Origin: Bacillota bacterium
Lineage (GTDB): Bacteria; Bacillota; Negativicutes; Sporomusales; CTSoil-080
Direction of reading: 5' to 3'
Length of the DNA stretch: 57,277 bases
NCBI GenBank assembly: GCA_017889625.1
Contig: JAGGAD010000007.1
Location: 1 to 57,277 of the forward strand
Part shown: piece by piece, positions 1-7,408 of the stretch
Position numbering within the stretch: position 1 is the stretch's first letter
Layout of the letters: every line of letters starts with the position of its first letter
Translations under genes and position numbers: made by a program
Notes under the pieces: model-generated
The model's database searches: none
What the model was told of the DNA's origin: nothing
The model's input: only the letters and a program-made list of their open reading frames with translations

Positions 1-37
1 AAATACGCTTAGTTTTAAATTATCGCTATCCTACTAC

Positions 38-86
38 GTGACATTTTCTCGCGATAATTAGCTATCTTTTCATGTGACATTTTCTC
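38..86. repeat. Pair of 13-bp direct repeats at the left edge
   Basis: GTGACATTTTCTC occurs at 38-50 and again at 74-86, a 36-bp period, in AT-rich non-coding DNA. Repeated short end motifs of this kind occur at the termini of IS21-family elements, so this could be the end of an insertion sequence lying left of the window. No transposase is visible here, so that reading is inference only. Confidence 0.4.
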
Positions 87-120
87 AAGTTATTGACAGT
101 ACTATTTAAAATTACTGTGA

Positions 121-849
121 TTATTCTGTTACCTTATGTTCATCGAAACATAAATAAACGCCTAAACAACCTTCGTCGATGGTTACTGATAAACTATCTT
201 TTTCGGGAAGGGGGCGGTTACTGATCGCATAAGGTAGCTCCATGGTCAAGTCTACGCCGGATAAAGGCCAACGGACGCCATCAATCGAAACACCGGTGCA
301 TGGCGATAAGGGTAGCAGGGAGACTATCGTAGGCCGCAACTTAGGGTGAATGTTTAGCGATTTTGGCCCGCGGAGCAGTACCAGTACCTCTTTGTCATCG
401 GCGGCACAGCAGGTGGTTAGACCAAATGCTTCCCCACCCAGTAATGAATAAATATTGCTAAATAGATGATCAAATCGTCCGCCCCATACACCGGTAACGA
501 TAACAGTCGCCTGGTTATATTGTTGACCTGCCCGCTTCAAGGATAATTGCAGGTCGGTTAAATCCTTCTCAGGGGGATGGATCTCTACTGGAATGCCTAA
601 TGTTTTAACCCAGCGCCAACCGTCAGTTGACGCGCTGTCCCCATCGCCGATTACTTGCACGGGTTTAACACTAGCAGACCGACAACTATCAACCCCACGG
701 TCGATGCCCCATACCGGAAAAAGCTTGGCGGCTTGAGCCAGCCATTCTTCAGCCGGCGGCCGTCCCCCGGCCACAAATAAAAGTTGATCAGTCGGAATTT
801 TTTCGCTAAAAAAGAATTCTACTTGGGGCAACGCTAAACGGTTACTCAT
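121..849 (-). CDS. thiN: Thiamine pyrophosphokinase
   Basis: Transfers pyrophosphate from ATP to thiamine to make the cofactor thiamine diphosphate, in the cytosol. The 242-residue length fits the ThiN family. Visible motifs are GIDRGVD (48-54), GDGDS (68-72), KDLTD (95-99) and GGRFDH (123-128), the acidic and glycine-rich signatures of the nucleotide and thiamine site. The C-terminal half is the beta-rich thiamine-binding region. The ATG at 849 has a GGAG about nine bases upstream. It is a single gene reading away from its neighbour, with no TPP riboswitch visible, as expected for a salvage kinase. Confidence 0.93.
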   Translation of the reverse strand: MSNRLALPQVEFFFSEKIPTDQLLFVAGGRPPAEEWLAQAAKLFPVWGIDRGVDSCRSASVKPVQVIGDGDSASTDGWRWVKTLGIPVEIHPPEKDLTDLQLSLKRAGQQYNQATVIVTGVWGGRFDHLFSNIYSLLGGEAFGLTTCCAADDKEVLVLLRGPKSLNIHPKLRPTIVSLLPLSPCTGVSIDGVRWPLSGVDLTMELPYAISNRPLPEKDSLSVTIDEGCLGVYLCFDEHKVTE

Positions 850-937
850 TCTATCAAACTCCTATTAGAAAATAGCAAATAAACAGGGCGTGAGTTTTCG
901 CCCTGTTACCTAACGCCTATTTATTTTATCATGAAGG

Positions 938-1513
938 TTAGATTCTGTCTTGATTTTGTGGCCTTTTGTTATGAAAAACATAGACCTTTACCGGCTTAAT
1001 GCCAAACCGGTGTGCTTCATCAACAGTCCATTTGGCCACATCTATCCGGTGGCCTTTAATAGCGCCGCCGGTATCTTCTGCCACGGCATATTCCTTGTGG
1101 CCATCAGCATACTTAATAATAACCCGTGACCCTAAGGGGATAATCCTTGGATCTACAGCAATAACTCCAGGACGAACATTGGTGCCGATATAAGTTTTAT
1201 TACCCCACTGTTCATTATCATGTGGTCCAGGGGCGTAGGCTGTAGCCGTAATATCCAGGACCTTGGCGGCTGTTTTTTCTTCCGGTGTGGTTTCGGTTTC
1301 GGTCGGATTTTGGTCAGCCTGAGCCACTGGGGGTTGATCAGGTGGTGACTCTGGGGCCGGAGGCGCAGCCGTTGTCTCGGAATGGAGCGGCGCGGGGGCC
1401 GGGGCAGGAAGACCGGGGAGTAAAGCCGCAGTAGTAAGCGCGAGCGCACCAGCTACAGCCGCCACGAATTTTTTATAATGTCTTTTGATATGATGCTGGT
1501 TGTTGTTATGCAC
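938..1513 (-). CDS. Exported 3D-domain protein (cell-wall lytic transglycosylase-like)
   Basis: 191 residues starting at GTG (1513), with AAGGAGGAA six bases upstream. Residues 15-35 form a signal anchor or signal peptide. Residues 36-80 are a Pro/Ala/Glu-rich linker that would hold the domain off the membrane. Residues 85-182 are the 3D domain, named for three conserved Asp residues, here D121 (AVDPRIIPLG), D147 (EDTGG) and D158 (RIDV). This double-psi beta-barrel domain is shared with MltA-type and YocH/Rpf-like wall hydrolases. Wall cleavage is therefore the likely role, but the substrate is unknown. A strong hairpin lies in its upstream region (1594-1638). Confidence 0.85.
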   Translation of the reverse strand: MHNNNQHHIKRHYKKFVAAVAGALALTTAALLPGLPAPAPAPLHSETTAAPPAPESPPDQPPVAQADQNPTETETTPEEKTAAKVLDITATAYAPGPHDNEQWGNKTYIGTNVRPGVIAVDPRIIPLGSRVIIKYADGHKEYAVAEDTGGAIKGHRIDVAKWTVDEAHRFGIKPVKVYVFHNKRPQNQDRI

Positions 1514-1591
1514 GAAAAATTCCTCCTTGAGATTAGTATTTCACGGTATAATCAAAAAATGCTTGTCTTCTGGTTGCCATAGGAATAAAGA

Positions 1592-1640
1592 TAAAAGCGC
1601 AGCTCACATGGCTAAGAGAGCCGGTTGAGCTGTGCTTTAT
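1592..1640 (-). terminator. Strong hairpin upstream of the 3D-domain gene
   Basis: Arms 1594-1606 and 1626-1638 pair over 13 positions with one G-U. An inner GGCT/AGCC stem sits at 1610-1613 and 1619-1622. Read on the minus strand the hairpin is followed by a T-rich run (TTTTATCTTTATT), so it looks like an intrinsic terminator. It lies in the leader of the 3D gene, not after a gene. It could be an attenuator or a terminator for antisense transcripts. No known riboswitch consensus was recognised in the 295-base gap; the rest of the gap is AT-rich. Confidence 0.5.
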
Positions 1641-1820
1641 CATCCATAGCGTAGTGCTATATAATTAAAGGAATAAAGTTACATAATTTTATAATGGCCA
1701 AGCAGTAGTAATAATGCTAAAATATTGCTATATTCATAAACCACAGAAGGGAGGGCTACGCATAAATTTAGTGTATACTTTGCATAAAAATAAACAAGTT
1801 ATTGGGTAATGAGGTGCTTA

Positions 1821-2585
1821 ATGGTAAAGAAAGTTGCAGTGCTTTTAATTAGCTTAATGCTGTATTCGGTCACTGCTTTTGCGGCATTGCCACTTAATAA
1901 AGAAATCATTAATGACTTAAAAGGATTTCAGGGGCGGGTTGGTGTCTTTGCTAAAAATTTAAACACTGGTAAAAAAATAGAATTTAACCAGGATGTTGTT
2001 TTTCCTACTGCTTCGACCAGCAAGGTGGTGGTTGCGCTAGCTACCTATAAGTATTTATATCCTCAGGCAGGGCCGGATAAAACAAAAGAATATGACCAGG
2101 ATATAAAACTAATGATAACGGTGAGTGATAATGCTTCTTTCTATGAATTATTGAATGAACTTGATACCAAGAATAAAAATGCATTAGCTAATGTAATTAA
2201 GGATTTTAGATTACGTGATACCCGCATACATAACGAAGAAGCCTTTCAAAAATATAGATATCACAGTGTAACTACGCCTTACGAAATGGCGAGAGTGTTT
2301 GAAAAAGTTTATTCCGAAAAATATCCGGATAAAGAAAAAAGTAAGCAACTGAAATATCAATTGGCTAATACTATTTTTCATGATGAAATACCACGGTATA
2401 TGGAAACTCCGGTTTTTCATAAGGTTGGGGAATTGGACGAGGTACTTTGTGATGTTGGCGTAATCCAGGATGGTCATGATCCGATTTTAATCAGTTTTTA
2501 TACAATAACCGCCGATCATGAATATGCCAGTGACTTTATCGCTGCCGAGTCTGCCAAGCTTTATAATGCGTTGAGGCGCAAATAA
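1821..2585 (+). CDS. Exported serine hydrolase, class A beta-lactamase fold
   Basis: 254 residues from the ATG at 1821, preferred over the in-frame ATG at 1809 because GAGGTG (1811-1816) lies just upstream of it. Residues 1-21 are a clear signal peptide ending AFA-A. The penicillin-binding/beta-lactamase triad is visible: STSK (65-68, catalytic Ser and Lys), SDN (102-104) and K201-V-G in place of KTG. The fold belongs to the PF13354 family. Altered KTG and short length suggest a peptidase or wall-associated hydrolase, not a proven antibiotic-resistance enzyme. It converges on the transporter gene downstream. Confidence 0.85.
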   Translation: MVKKVAVLLISLMLYSVTAFAALPLNKEIINDLKGFQGRVGVFAKNLNTGKKIEFNQDVVFPTASTSKVVVALATYKYLYPQAGPDKTKEYDQDIKLMITVSDNASFYELLNELDTKNKNALANVIKDFRLRDTRIHNEEAFQKYRYHSVTTPYEMARVFEKVYSEKYPDKEKSKQLKYQLANTIFHDEIPRYMETPVFHKVGELDEVLCDVGVIQDGHDPILISFYTITADHEYASDFIAAESAKLYNALRRK

Positions 2586-2605
2586 GCCAAACGATACTCA
2601 ATACA

Positions 2606-3127
2606 TCAAAAATTTTCGGCTTTTGGTTGTTTGAAGGCATAACTGGATAAACGTTTTTGCAGTAAATAAACGAGCAGGGATTGTCCGGGCAGCATTATAG
2701 CGCATTTCAGTAACCGGCTATAGACAATAACTGTAACCGCCTTATTATACAAAATGGACAACCAGATGGTATTCATAGCCAAACTTACGAATAAAAGTAT
2801 GACGATATTAGCTAAAAAACTGCGGACTAGGGATATAGAACGATTGTGAAAAAATAATCCATAGATAATGCCGATGGCAAAGGCGCTAAGTGAGAAACCT
2901 GGGAAATAAAGATTGGGAGTAAAAATCATACAGCCGATAATATCGGCGATGGCGGCTACGGTACCGCCAATAAGCGGGCCAAACATCATAGAGCATATCG
3001 CAATAGCCAAAAAGCCAAAATCGATACGGATAAAGGTAGTCTGAATAGCGAAAACGTGGGTAAAAATAATGCTGAGGGCGATAAATAACGCCGCAAAAAC
3101 AAGAGACTTTGTACTAATTATTTGCAT
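2606..3127 (-). CDS. folT: ECF transporter substrate-binding (S) component, folate type
   Basis: 173-residue integral membrane protein with about six hydrophobic segments. N-terminal membrane segments, FGPLIGGTVAAIADIIG and the pattern LYFPGFSLSAFAIGIIYG match the folate-family S components of energy-coupling factor transporters. It would bind vitamin outside and work with a shared EcfA-A'-T module encoded elsewhere; none is in this window. The ATG at 3127 follows GGAGG with nine bases spacing. No tetrahydrofolate riboswitch was seen upstream, so the folate assignment rests on protein family resemblance only. Confidence 0.75.
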   Translation of the reverse strand: MQIISTKSLVFAALFIALSIIFTHVFAIQTTFIRIDFGFLAIAICSMMFGPLIGGTVAAIADIIGCMIFTPNLYFPGFSLSAFAIGIIYGLFFHNRSISLVRSFLANIVILLFVSLAMNTIWLSILYNKAVTVIVYSRLLKCAIMLPGQSLLVYLLQKRLSSYAFKQPKAENF

Positions 3128-3281
3128 ATTAAGATACCTCCAGGTGAGATTCTATCTTGATATATTAAATGAATTACTATTTTTATACAAGTGGTTTATA
3201 AATATTATTGATGATTCCGACAAGAAACGGAAACAATTATAAGCTATTATTAAACCAAGAAGTAAGAAGGAGCTGTTAATA

Positions 3282-3704
3282 ATGAAAAATGTTACTAGAA
3301 AGATTGTGGTCTTTACCGTAGTGGGTATTATGCAACTTGGCTTAGGTACCGGTTTACTGCAAGCTGCGCCTCAAGGTGGTCCTGGCGGTGATTCAAGGTA
3401 TGAGCAGCAAGAACAGCAATGGCAAGACAGACAGCAACAGGAGAACGAACGTCATGACCGCGAACGTATGCGTCGCGATAATGAAAACGAACGTCAATGG
3501 CAGGACCGTCAAAAACAAGAAAATCGGCGCCATGAGCAGTCGTTGCGGCAGGTAGAAAATGACCGCCATAACTGGGCAATGCAAAGAAGAGATGGCGAAG
3601 ATGAGCGTGAATGGCACGAACGTCAAATGCGGGAAAAAGACCGTCATGACAAAATGCTGCACGACATTGCTCATGTGGTTATGGATTTAATCTTTGATAA
3701 GTAA
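3282..3704 (+). CDS. Secreted His/Arg/Glu/Gln-rich repeat protein, function unknown
   Basis: 140 residues with a signal peptide (about 1-29, ending LQAAPQGG). The mature protein is almost entirely charged and predicted helical. It carries an imperfect repeat of the form W-x-(D/E)-R-Q-x3-(E)-x-R-H, seen with WQDRQQQENERH, WQDRQKQENRRH and WHERQMREKDRH, and a divergent WAMQRRDGEDER in between. His and acidic residues are regularly spaced, which could allow metal binding or charge-zipper assembly, but this is inference. The ribosome site AAGGAG precedes the ATG. A terminator follows directly, so it is monocistronic. No family was recognised. Confidence 0.75.
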   Translation: MKNVTRKIVVFTVVGIMQLGLGTGLLQAAPQGGPGGDSRYEQQEQQWQDRQQQENERHDRERMRRDNENERQWQDRQKQENRRHEQSLRQVENDRHNWAMQRRDGEDEREWHERQMREKDRHDKMLHDIAHVVMDLIFDK

Positions 3705-3728
3705 AATCAAATAGTAGTTATTCAGAGG

Positions 3729-3765
3729 AAAAGCTGGCGAGTTTTTAATTCGTCAGCTTTTAAAT
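3729..3765 (+). terminator. Intrinsic terminator after the secreted repeat protein
   Basis: Arms 3729-3740 and 3750-3761 pair over 12 positions with one G-U, around a loop of about nine bases, followed by a short T/A-rich tail. Confidence 0.75.
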
Positions 3766-3910
3766 ATGCTGCAGCCAAAACCCATTAGTACATACATATA
3801 AAAAAGCAGGGATTAGCCGGCTAGAAAATTATAAAGATTAACATAAACGGAAATGTTTTTTTGTTGATGTTTGCGTTTCCTTGGGCAAACTATTATTGGG
3901 AGGTGTGTTG

Positions 3911-4105
3911 ATGCAAAAAAAAACAACAATGGATTCCTTTGGCTCTGAATACGCGATGAGTGCTGGCGATAACGCGGTGACGCGTCAGCGCATTAATGAA
4001 TCCATTGTATCCAAGGCAACCTCGAATGAACATTCCTTCCGGGAAGCGGCAGAACAAGAATTGGCACGAATATCCGATAAAAGGGATAAGGAGGGCCTAG
4101 AATGA
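3911..4105 (+). CDS. Small acidic/basic protein, unknown function (first of coupled pair)
   Basis: 64 residues from ATG 3911, chosen because GGGAGGTG (3897-3904) is ideally placed before it; the upstream in-frame ATG at 3881 has no such site. The protein is hydrophilic with no signal or membrane segment and is probably helical in its C-terminal half (FREAAEQELARISDKR). It ends in ATGA, overlapping the start of the next small ORF, so the two are translationally coupled. I do not recognise a family. It lies directly upstream of the purine leader but is not obviously related to it. Confidence 0.6.
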   Translation: MQKKTTMDSFGSEYAMSAGDNAVTRQRINESIVSKATSNEHSFREAAEQELARISDKRDKEGLE

Positions 4106-4248
4106 CCAAACGAATAGTTAATGGTTATTTTTCGAGTGTACCGCTAGCTCAACTGTTGACCTTGGGGGCTGAGGTCGAATCTGAAGATTCTATGTCGGAA
4201 GAAGAACAAAGCGCTGAAAGTCAGGTTGACGAGAAAATCGAACAATAG
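4102..4248 (+). CDS. Small acidic protein, unknown function (second of coupled pair)
   Basis: 48 residues from ATG 4102, overlapping the preceding stop as ATGA, with GAGGG (4091-4095) six bases upstream. The first 24 residues are mixed and weakly hydrophobic (VPLAQLLTLGA). The second half is strongly acidic (ESEDSMSEEEQ). Good start signals and translational coupling argue that it is real despite its length. No relatives were recognised. Transcription ends or is reset before the promoter at 4283. Confidence 0.55.
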   Translation: MTKRIVNGYFSSVPLAQLLTLGAEVESEDSMSEEEQSAESQVDEKIEQ

Positions 4249-4282
4249 AATGAACTAACGGAAAAAAGTTCACTTATTTCCG

Positions 4283-4311
4283 TTGACGGAGCTGCCATAG
4301 ACTGATAAAAT
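4283..4311 (+). promoter_or_regulatory. Sigma-A type promoter of the purine leader
   Basis: TTGACG (4283-4288), 17-base spacer, TAAAAT (4306-4311). A start near 4318 would place the guanine aptamer at the very 5' end of the transcript. Confidence 0.7.
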
Positions 4312-4332
4312 AATAGTGAAAAAAGTTTATAC

Positions 4333-4403
4333 TGCTCGTATAATTTTGAGGATATGGCTCAAAAGTATCTACCAGGTACCCGTAAAGTATCTAACTACGA
4401 GTG
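4333..4403 (+). promoter_or_regulatory. Guanine-class purine riboswitch aptamer
   Basis: P1 is CTCGTA (4335-4340) with TACGAG (4396-4401). Between them lie the conserved TATAAT, GGATATGG, TCTACC and CCGTAAA elements of the purine aptamer, with two hairpins. The specificity base in AACTAC (4395) is C, which pairs guanine or hypoxanthine; adenine aptamers have U. It is followed within a few bases by a ykkC-class aptamer, so it has no separate terminator of its own. Confidence 0.9.
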
Positions 4404-4405
4404 AA

Positions 4406-4522
4406 AGTGTGCCTAGGGTTCCACATAGCCAATGGGTTTATTTTTGGTTATGGTCGAGACCAAGTGGCACAGGTGTTACCCAGTAACATTACACCGATGG
4501 GATAAAAGCCCGGGCGGGGAGG
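4406..4522 (+). promoter_or_regulatory. PRPP riboswitch aptamer (ykkC subtype 2b)
   Basis: Contains the ykkC hallmark CCTAGGGTTCC near 4412, GGTCGAGACC near 4451, ACACCG near 4491 and the 3' signature GGGATAAAAGCCCGGGCGGG (about 4499-4518). The ykkC scaffold binds guanidine, ppGpp or PRPP depending on subtype. Tandem placement behind a guanine aptamer and in front of purine genes is the known arrangement of PRPP-binding members. Its 3' strand is also the 5' arm of the terminator, so ligand binding would prevent termination (an ON switch). The ligand assignment is from context, not measured. Confidence 0.85.
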
Positions 4523-4570
4523 TTTCGCTCATTTACGAGAAAGAAATTTCCCTGCCCGGGCTAATTTTTT
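4507..4570 (+). terminator. Riboswitch-controlled terminator
   Basis: Fourteen-position stem AGCCCGGGCGGGGA (4507-4520) with 4549-4562, one mismatch, internal hairpin region, then TAATTTTTT. The 5' arm overlaps the conserved 3' end of the PRPP aptamer, giving mutually exclusive structures. Confidence 0.9.
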
Positions 4571-4651
4571 GTTGTTAGGGGGGCAGAAAAAGAATGGTGT
4601 GTGGCAACTGGGGATAATATTATCAGACTAGATTCTGGAAGAGGGGACAAA

Positions 4652-6025
4652 ATGCTAGATAAATATTTTGCGCTTACTGCGCGGAAAACTGATGTCAAAA
4701 CGGAGGTTTTTGCCGGTATTACGACCTTCATGACAATGGCCTACATATTGTTTGTCAATCCAAGTGTTCTTGGTGCGGCAGGCATGGACAAGAATGCTGT
4801 GCTAATAGCGACAGCACTTGGCGCCGGATTTGTCACTATGGCGATGGGCGCTTTTGTTAATTATCCGATCTCGCTTGCTCCAGGCATGGGTCTGAACGCT
4901 TTTTACGCTTTCACTGTAGTCCTTGGTATGGGAGTATCCTGGCAGATTGCGTTGGGTGCGGTATTTATTTCCGGCCTGATTTTTATTTTATTGACCTTAA
5001 CAAAAGTACGGCAGCTTTTAGTTGAAGCCATTCCGGCATCGCTTAAAAGTGCAATTAGTGTCGGTATTGGGTTGTTCATTACTATTGTTGGGTTGAAACT
5101 ATCAGGAATCATGAGCATAAAACTGTCTTTGCTTGCTCCGACACTGGAAAAACTTGTCGCGACAAACGGACATGCTACGCCGCTGAGTGTTGAGACGATT
5201 ATTGCTATGGGCGATTTTGCCAACAAAGATGTGTTGTTATCAGTATTCGGACTTATCGTAATTTCCGTATTGATGGCGTGGAGAGTAAAAGGTGCGATGT
5301 TGTGGGGCATTCTAGCTACCACAGTGTTGGGAATAATAATGGGTGTGGTTCATGTTCCGGCTGGCTTTAGTCCGGTAGCAATGCCTGACTTCAGCAATAA
5401 TGCATTTTTGCAGCTGGACATTCCCGGGGCCATTAATATGGGTTTGATGACCATTATCTTCACATTTACTTTTGTTGAACTTTTCGATACGATGGGAACC
5501 CTGGTTGGTACGGCAACCAAAGCTGGACTGATGGATAAAGACGGTAAGTTTCCTGGAATCGGTAAAGCGATGCTGGTAGACGCTACCGGGGTAAGCTTTG
5601 GCGCACTTATTGGTACAAGCACTATTACTTGCTTCGTGGAAAGTACCGCCGGTATCGGCGAAGGCGGCCGCACTGGATTGACGGCGGTAGTCTGTGGGAT
5701 ATTATTTGTTTTGGCCTTGTTCTTCTCCCCGCTGGCAGGACTTATTCCTGATGCGGCTACCGCTCCGGCGCTGATCATAGTTGGGGCGTTGATGATGGAA
5801 TCGATAAAAGCTATTGACTTCAGTGATATCACCGAAGGCTTGCCAGCTTTCTTGACCTTGGCGCTTATGCCGTTCACCTATAGCATTGCTAACGGGGTAT
5901 CAGCTGGCCTGGTATTCTATCCGTTGCTGAAACTTGTGAGTGGTCGTGGCCGTGACGTACACTGGATTGTCTATGTTTTGGCAGTTTTAGTAATAGCGAG
6001 ATATATATTCTTGGCAGAAGGCTAG
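4652..6025 (+). CDS. NCS2-family nucleobase permease (guanine/hypoxanthine type)
   Basis: 457 residues from ATG 4652, which has AGAGGGG upstream and gives the family-typical start MLDKYFAL; a GTG at 4601 would add 17 atypical residues. Multi-spanning inner-membrane protein of the AzgA-like branch (PbuG/PbuO relatives). Signatures are TTFMTMAYILFVNPSVL, the NYPISLAPGMGLNAFYAF segment, FVELFDTMGTLVG and TSTITCFVESTAGIGEGGRT. It imports purine bases by proton symport. Control by the guanine plus PRPP leader makes sense: it is shut when guanine is plentiful and open when PRPP is available for salvage. Confidence 0.9.
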   Translation: MLDKYFALTARKTDVKTEVFAGITTFMTMAYILFVNPSVLGAAGMDKNAVLIATALGAGFVTMAMGAFVNYPISLAPGMGLNAFYAFTVVLGMGVSWQIALGAVFISGLIFILLTLTKVRQLLVEAIPASLKSAISVGIGLFITIVGLKLSGIMSIKLSLLAPTLEKLVATNGHATPLSVETIIAMGDFANKDVLLSVFGLIVISVLMAWRVKGAMLWGILATTVLGIIMGVVHVPAGFSPVAMPDFSNNAFLQLDIPGAINMGLMTIIFTFTFVELFDTMGTLVGTATKAGLMDKDGKFPGIGKAMLVDATGVSFGALIGTSTITCFVESTAGIGEGGRTGLTAVVCGILFVLALFFSPLAGLIPDAATAPALIIVGALMMESIKAIDFSDITEGLPAFLTLALMPFTYSIANGVSAGLVFYPLLKLVSGRGRDVHWIVYVLAVLVIARYIFLAEG

Positions 6026-6058
6026 AAGTTGGGTAATTGGGTTTAACTAAGCTGATGA

Positions 6059-6101
6059 AGACCCAGATGCCGTGGTCTATAATCCCGGCATCTGGGTTTC
6101 T
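6059..6101 (+). terminator. Hairpin between permease and purE
   Basis: ACCCAGATGCCG (6061-6072) pairs perfectly with 6086-6097, with a loop of 13 bases and a short TTTCTT tail. It may end or attenuate transcripts from the permease. No clear separate promoter for purE was seen between it and 6142, so partial read-through is likely. Confidence 0.6.
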
Positions 6102-6141
6102 TATCCGCTCAATGGCGAATTGATACAAAGGAGTTGGAGTA

Positions 6142-6633
6142 ATGAAAGTTGCGATTATTATGGGAAGTGACTCTGATTTACCGGTAATGGAACCGGCAAT
6201 TAAGACATTAGCTGAATTTGGCATTGGCTATGAGGTTGTGGTAGCTTCGGCACACCGCACCCCGGATAAAGTTCATAACTTTGTTGCTAACGCTGCTGAG
6301 CAGGGCTTTAGCGCGATAATCGCTGCTGCCGGAGCTGCAGCTCATTTGCCGGGAGTAGTTGCCAGTTTTACCTTGCTGCCGGTTATTGGAGTACCGGTAA
6401 ACAGCACTTCGCTGGGGGGGCTTGATGCACTGCTCAGCATTGTACAAATGCCATCAGGCATACCAGTAGCCACTATGGCTATCAATGGAGCAAAAAATGC
6501 CGCTATTTTTGCGGTGCAGATTATTGCGGCAAGTAACCCTGAACTGGCGAAAAAACTTAGTAGTTATCGTCAGAAAATGGCTGCTGAAGTTGAAGCCAAG
6601 GCTGCCAAAGTAGAAGCCAAACTAAAAGGATAA
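6142..6633 (+). CDS. purE: N5-carboxyaminoimidazole ribonucleotide mutase (class I PurE)
   Basis: Converts N5-CAIR to CAIR in de novo purine synthesis. 163 residues, normal family length. It shows GSDSDLP (near 9-15), SAHRTP (near 37-42), AAHLPG and LLSIVQMPSGIPVAT, the class I pattern. Class I enzymes normally work with PurK, but no purK is present here; it may lie elsewhere. The start has AAAGGAG upstream. It is the first gene of the purE-C-F-M-N-H-D operon, and its last 20 residues are Ala/Lys/Glu-rich (EAKAAKVEAKLKG), a slightly extended helix. Confidence 0.95.
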   Translation: MKVAIIMGSDSDLPVMEPAIKTLAEFGIGYEVVVASAHRTPDKVHNFVANAAEQGFSAIIAAAGAAAHLPGVVASFTLLPVIGVPVNSTSLGGLDALLSIVQMPSGIPVATMAINGAKNAAIFAVQIIAASNPELAKKLSSYRQKMAAEVEAKAAKVEAKLKG

Positions 6634-6668
6634 AGTTTAAAGGCAAAACTTAGGAGGAGTGATTAATA

Positions 6669-7376
6669 ATGAACGAAGCATTATATGAAGGTAAAGCGAA
6701 AAAGGTTTATGCGACATCAAATCCGGATGAGTATTTGGTATATTACAAAGATGACGCCACCGCGTTTAATGGTATCAAAAAAGGCACAATTGACAGCAAA
6801 GGTGTGCTGAATAACAAAATATCCACCTTCTTTTTTGAACTCTTGACCCAAAACGGTGTACCTAACCACTTTGTTCGCATGGTTAGTGACCGTGAAATGT
6901 TAGTTAAAAAACTGACAATTGTACAAATTGAGGTAGTCGTACGAAACATTGCCGCCGGAAGTTTGGCTAAACGTATTGGCTGGGAAGAAGGCCGGAAATT
7001 GCCTTCGCCAGTAGTAGAATTTTATTATAAAGATGATGACCTGGGCGATCCGTTAATAAATGAAGATCATGCCCGAGCCCTTAATTTGGCCACTGATGAA
7101 CAAATGAAAGCTTTGAAACAATGGGGCCTTAAAATTAATCAAATTCTTAGTACCTTCTTGAAAGAAAAGAAAGTCGAACTTATCGATTTTAAACTTGAAT
7201 TCGGTCTCCATAATGGCCAACTTCTGTTAGGTGATGAAATATCACCGGATACCTGTCGGTTCTGGGACAGCGAAACCGGCCAAAAATTGGATAAAGATAG
7301 ATTTCGTCGTGATCTGGGCGACGTTGAGGCTGCTTATAAAGAAATTCTAAAACGTCTCACAGGGGAAACTTGCTAA
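6669..7376 (+). CDS. purC: Phosphoribosylaminoimidazole-succinocarboxamide synthase
   Basis: Joins CAIR and aspartate using ATP to give SAICAR. 235 residues, the typical bacterial length. Recognisable are [10 protein letters not shown] at the N-terminus (ATP site), [22 protein letters not shown] and the [12 protein letters not shown] motif that binds nucleotide and metal. AGGAGG lies just ahead of the ATG at 6669. It sits 35 bases after purE in the same operon. Confidence 0.97.
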   Translation: MNEALYEGKAKKVYATSNPDEYLVYYKDDATAFNGIKKGTIDSKGVLNNKISTFFFELLTQNGVPNHFVRMVSDREMLVKKLTIVQIEVVVRNIAAGSLAKRIGWEEGRKLPSPVVEFYYKDDDLGDPLINEDHARALNLATDEQMKALKQWGLKINQILSTFLKEKKVELIDFKLEFGLHNGQLLLGDEISPDTCRFWDSETGQKLDKDRFRRDLGDVEAAYKEILKRLTGETC

Positions 7377-7408
7377 TATAAATAAAAATCCGGGGAGGGG
7401 TGGACTGG

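Noticed and set aside
3128-3281. Tetrahydrofolate riboswitch before folT
   Set aside because: No matching consensus in the short AT-rich leader.
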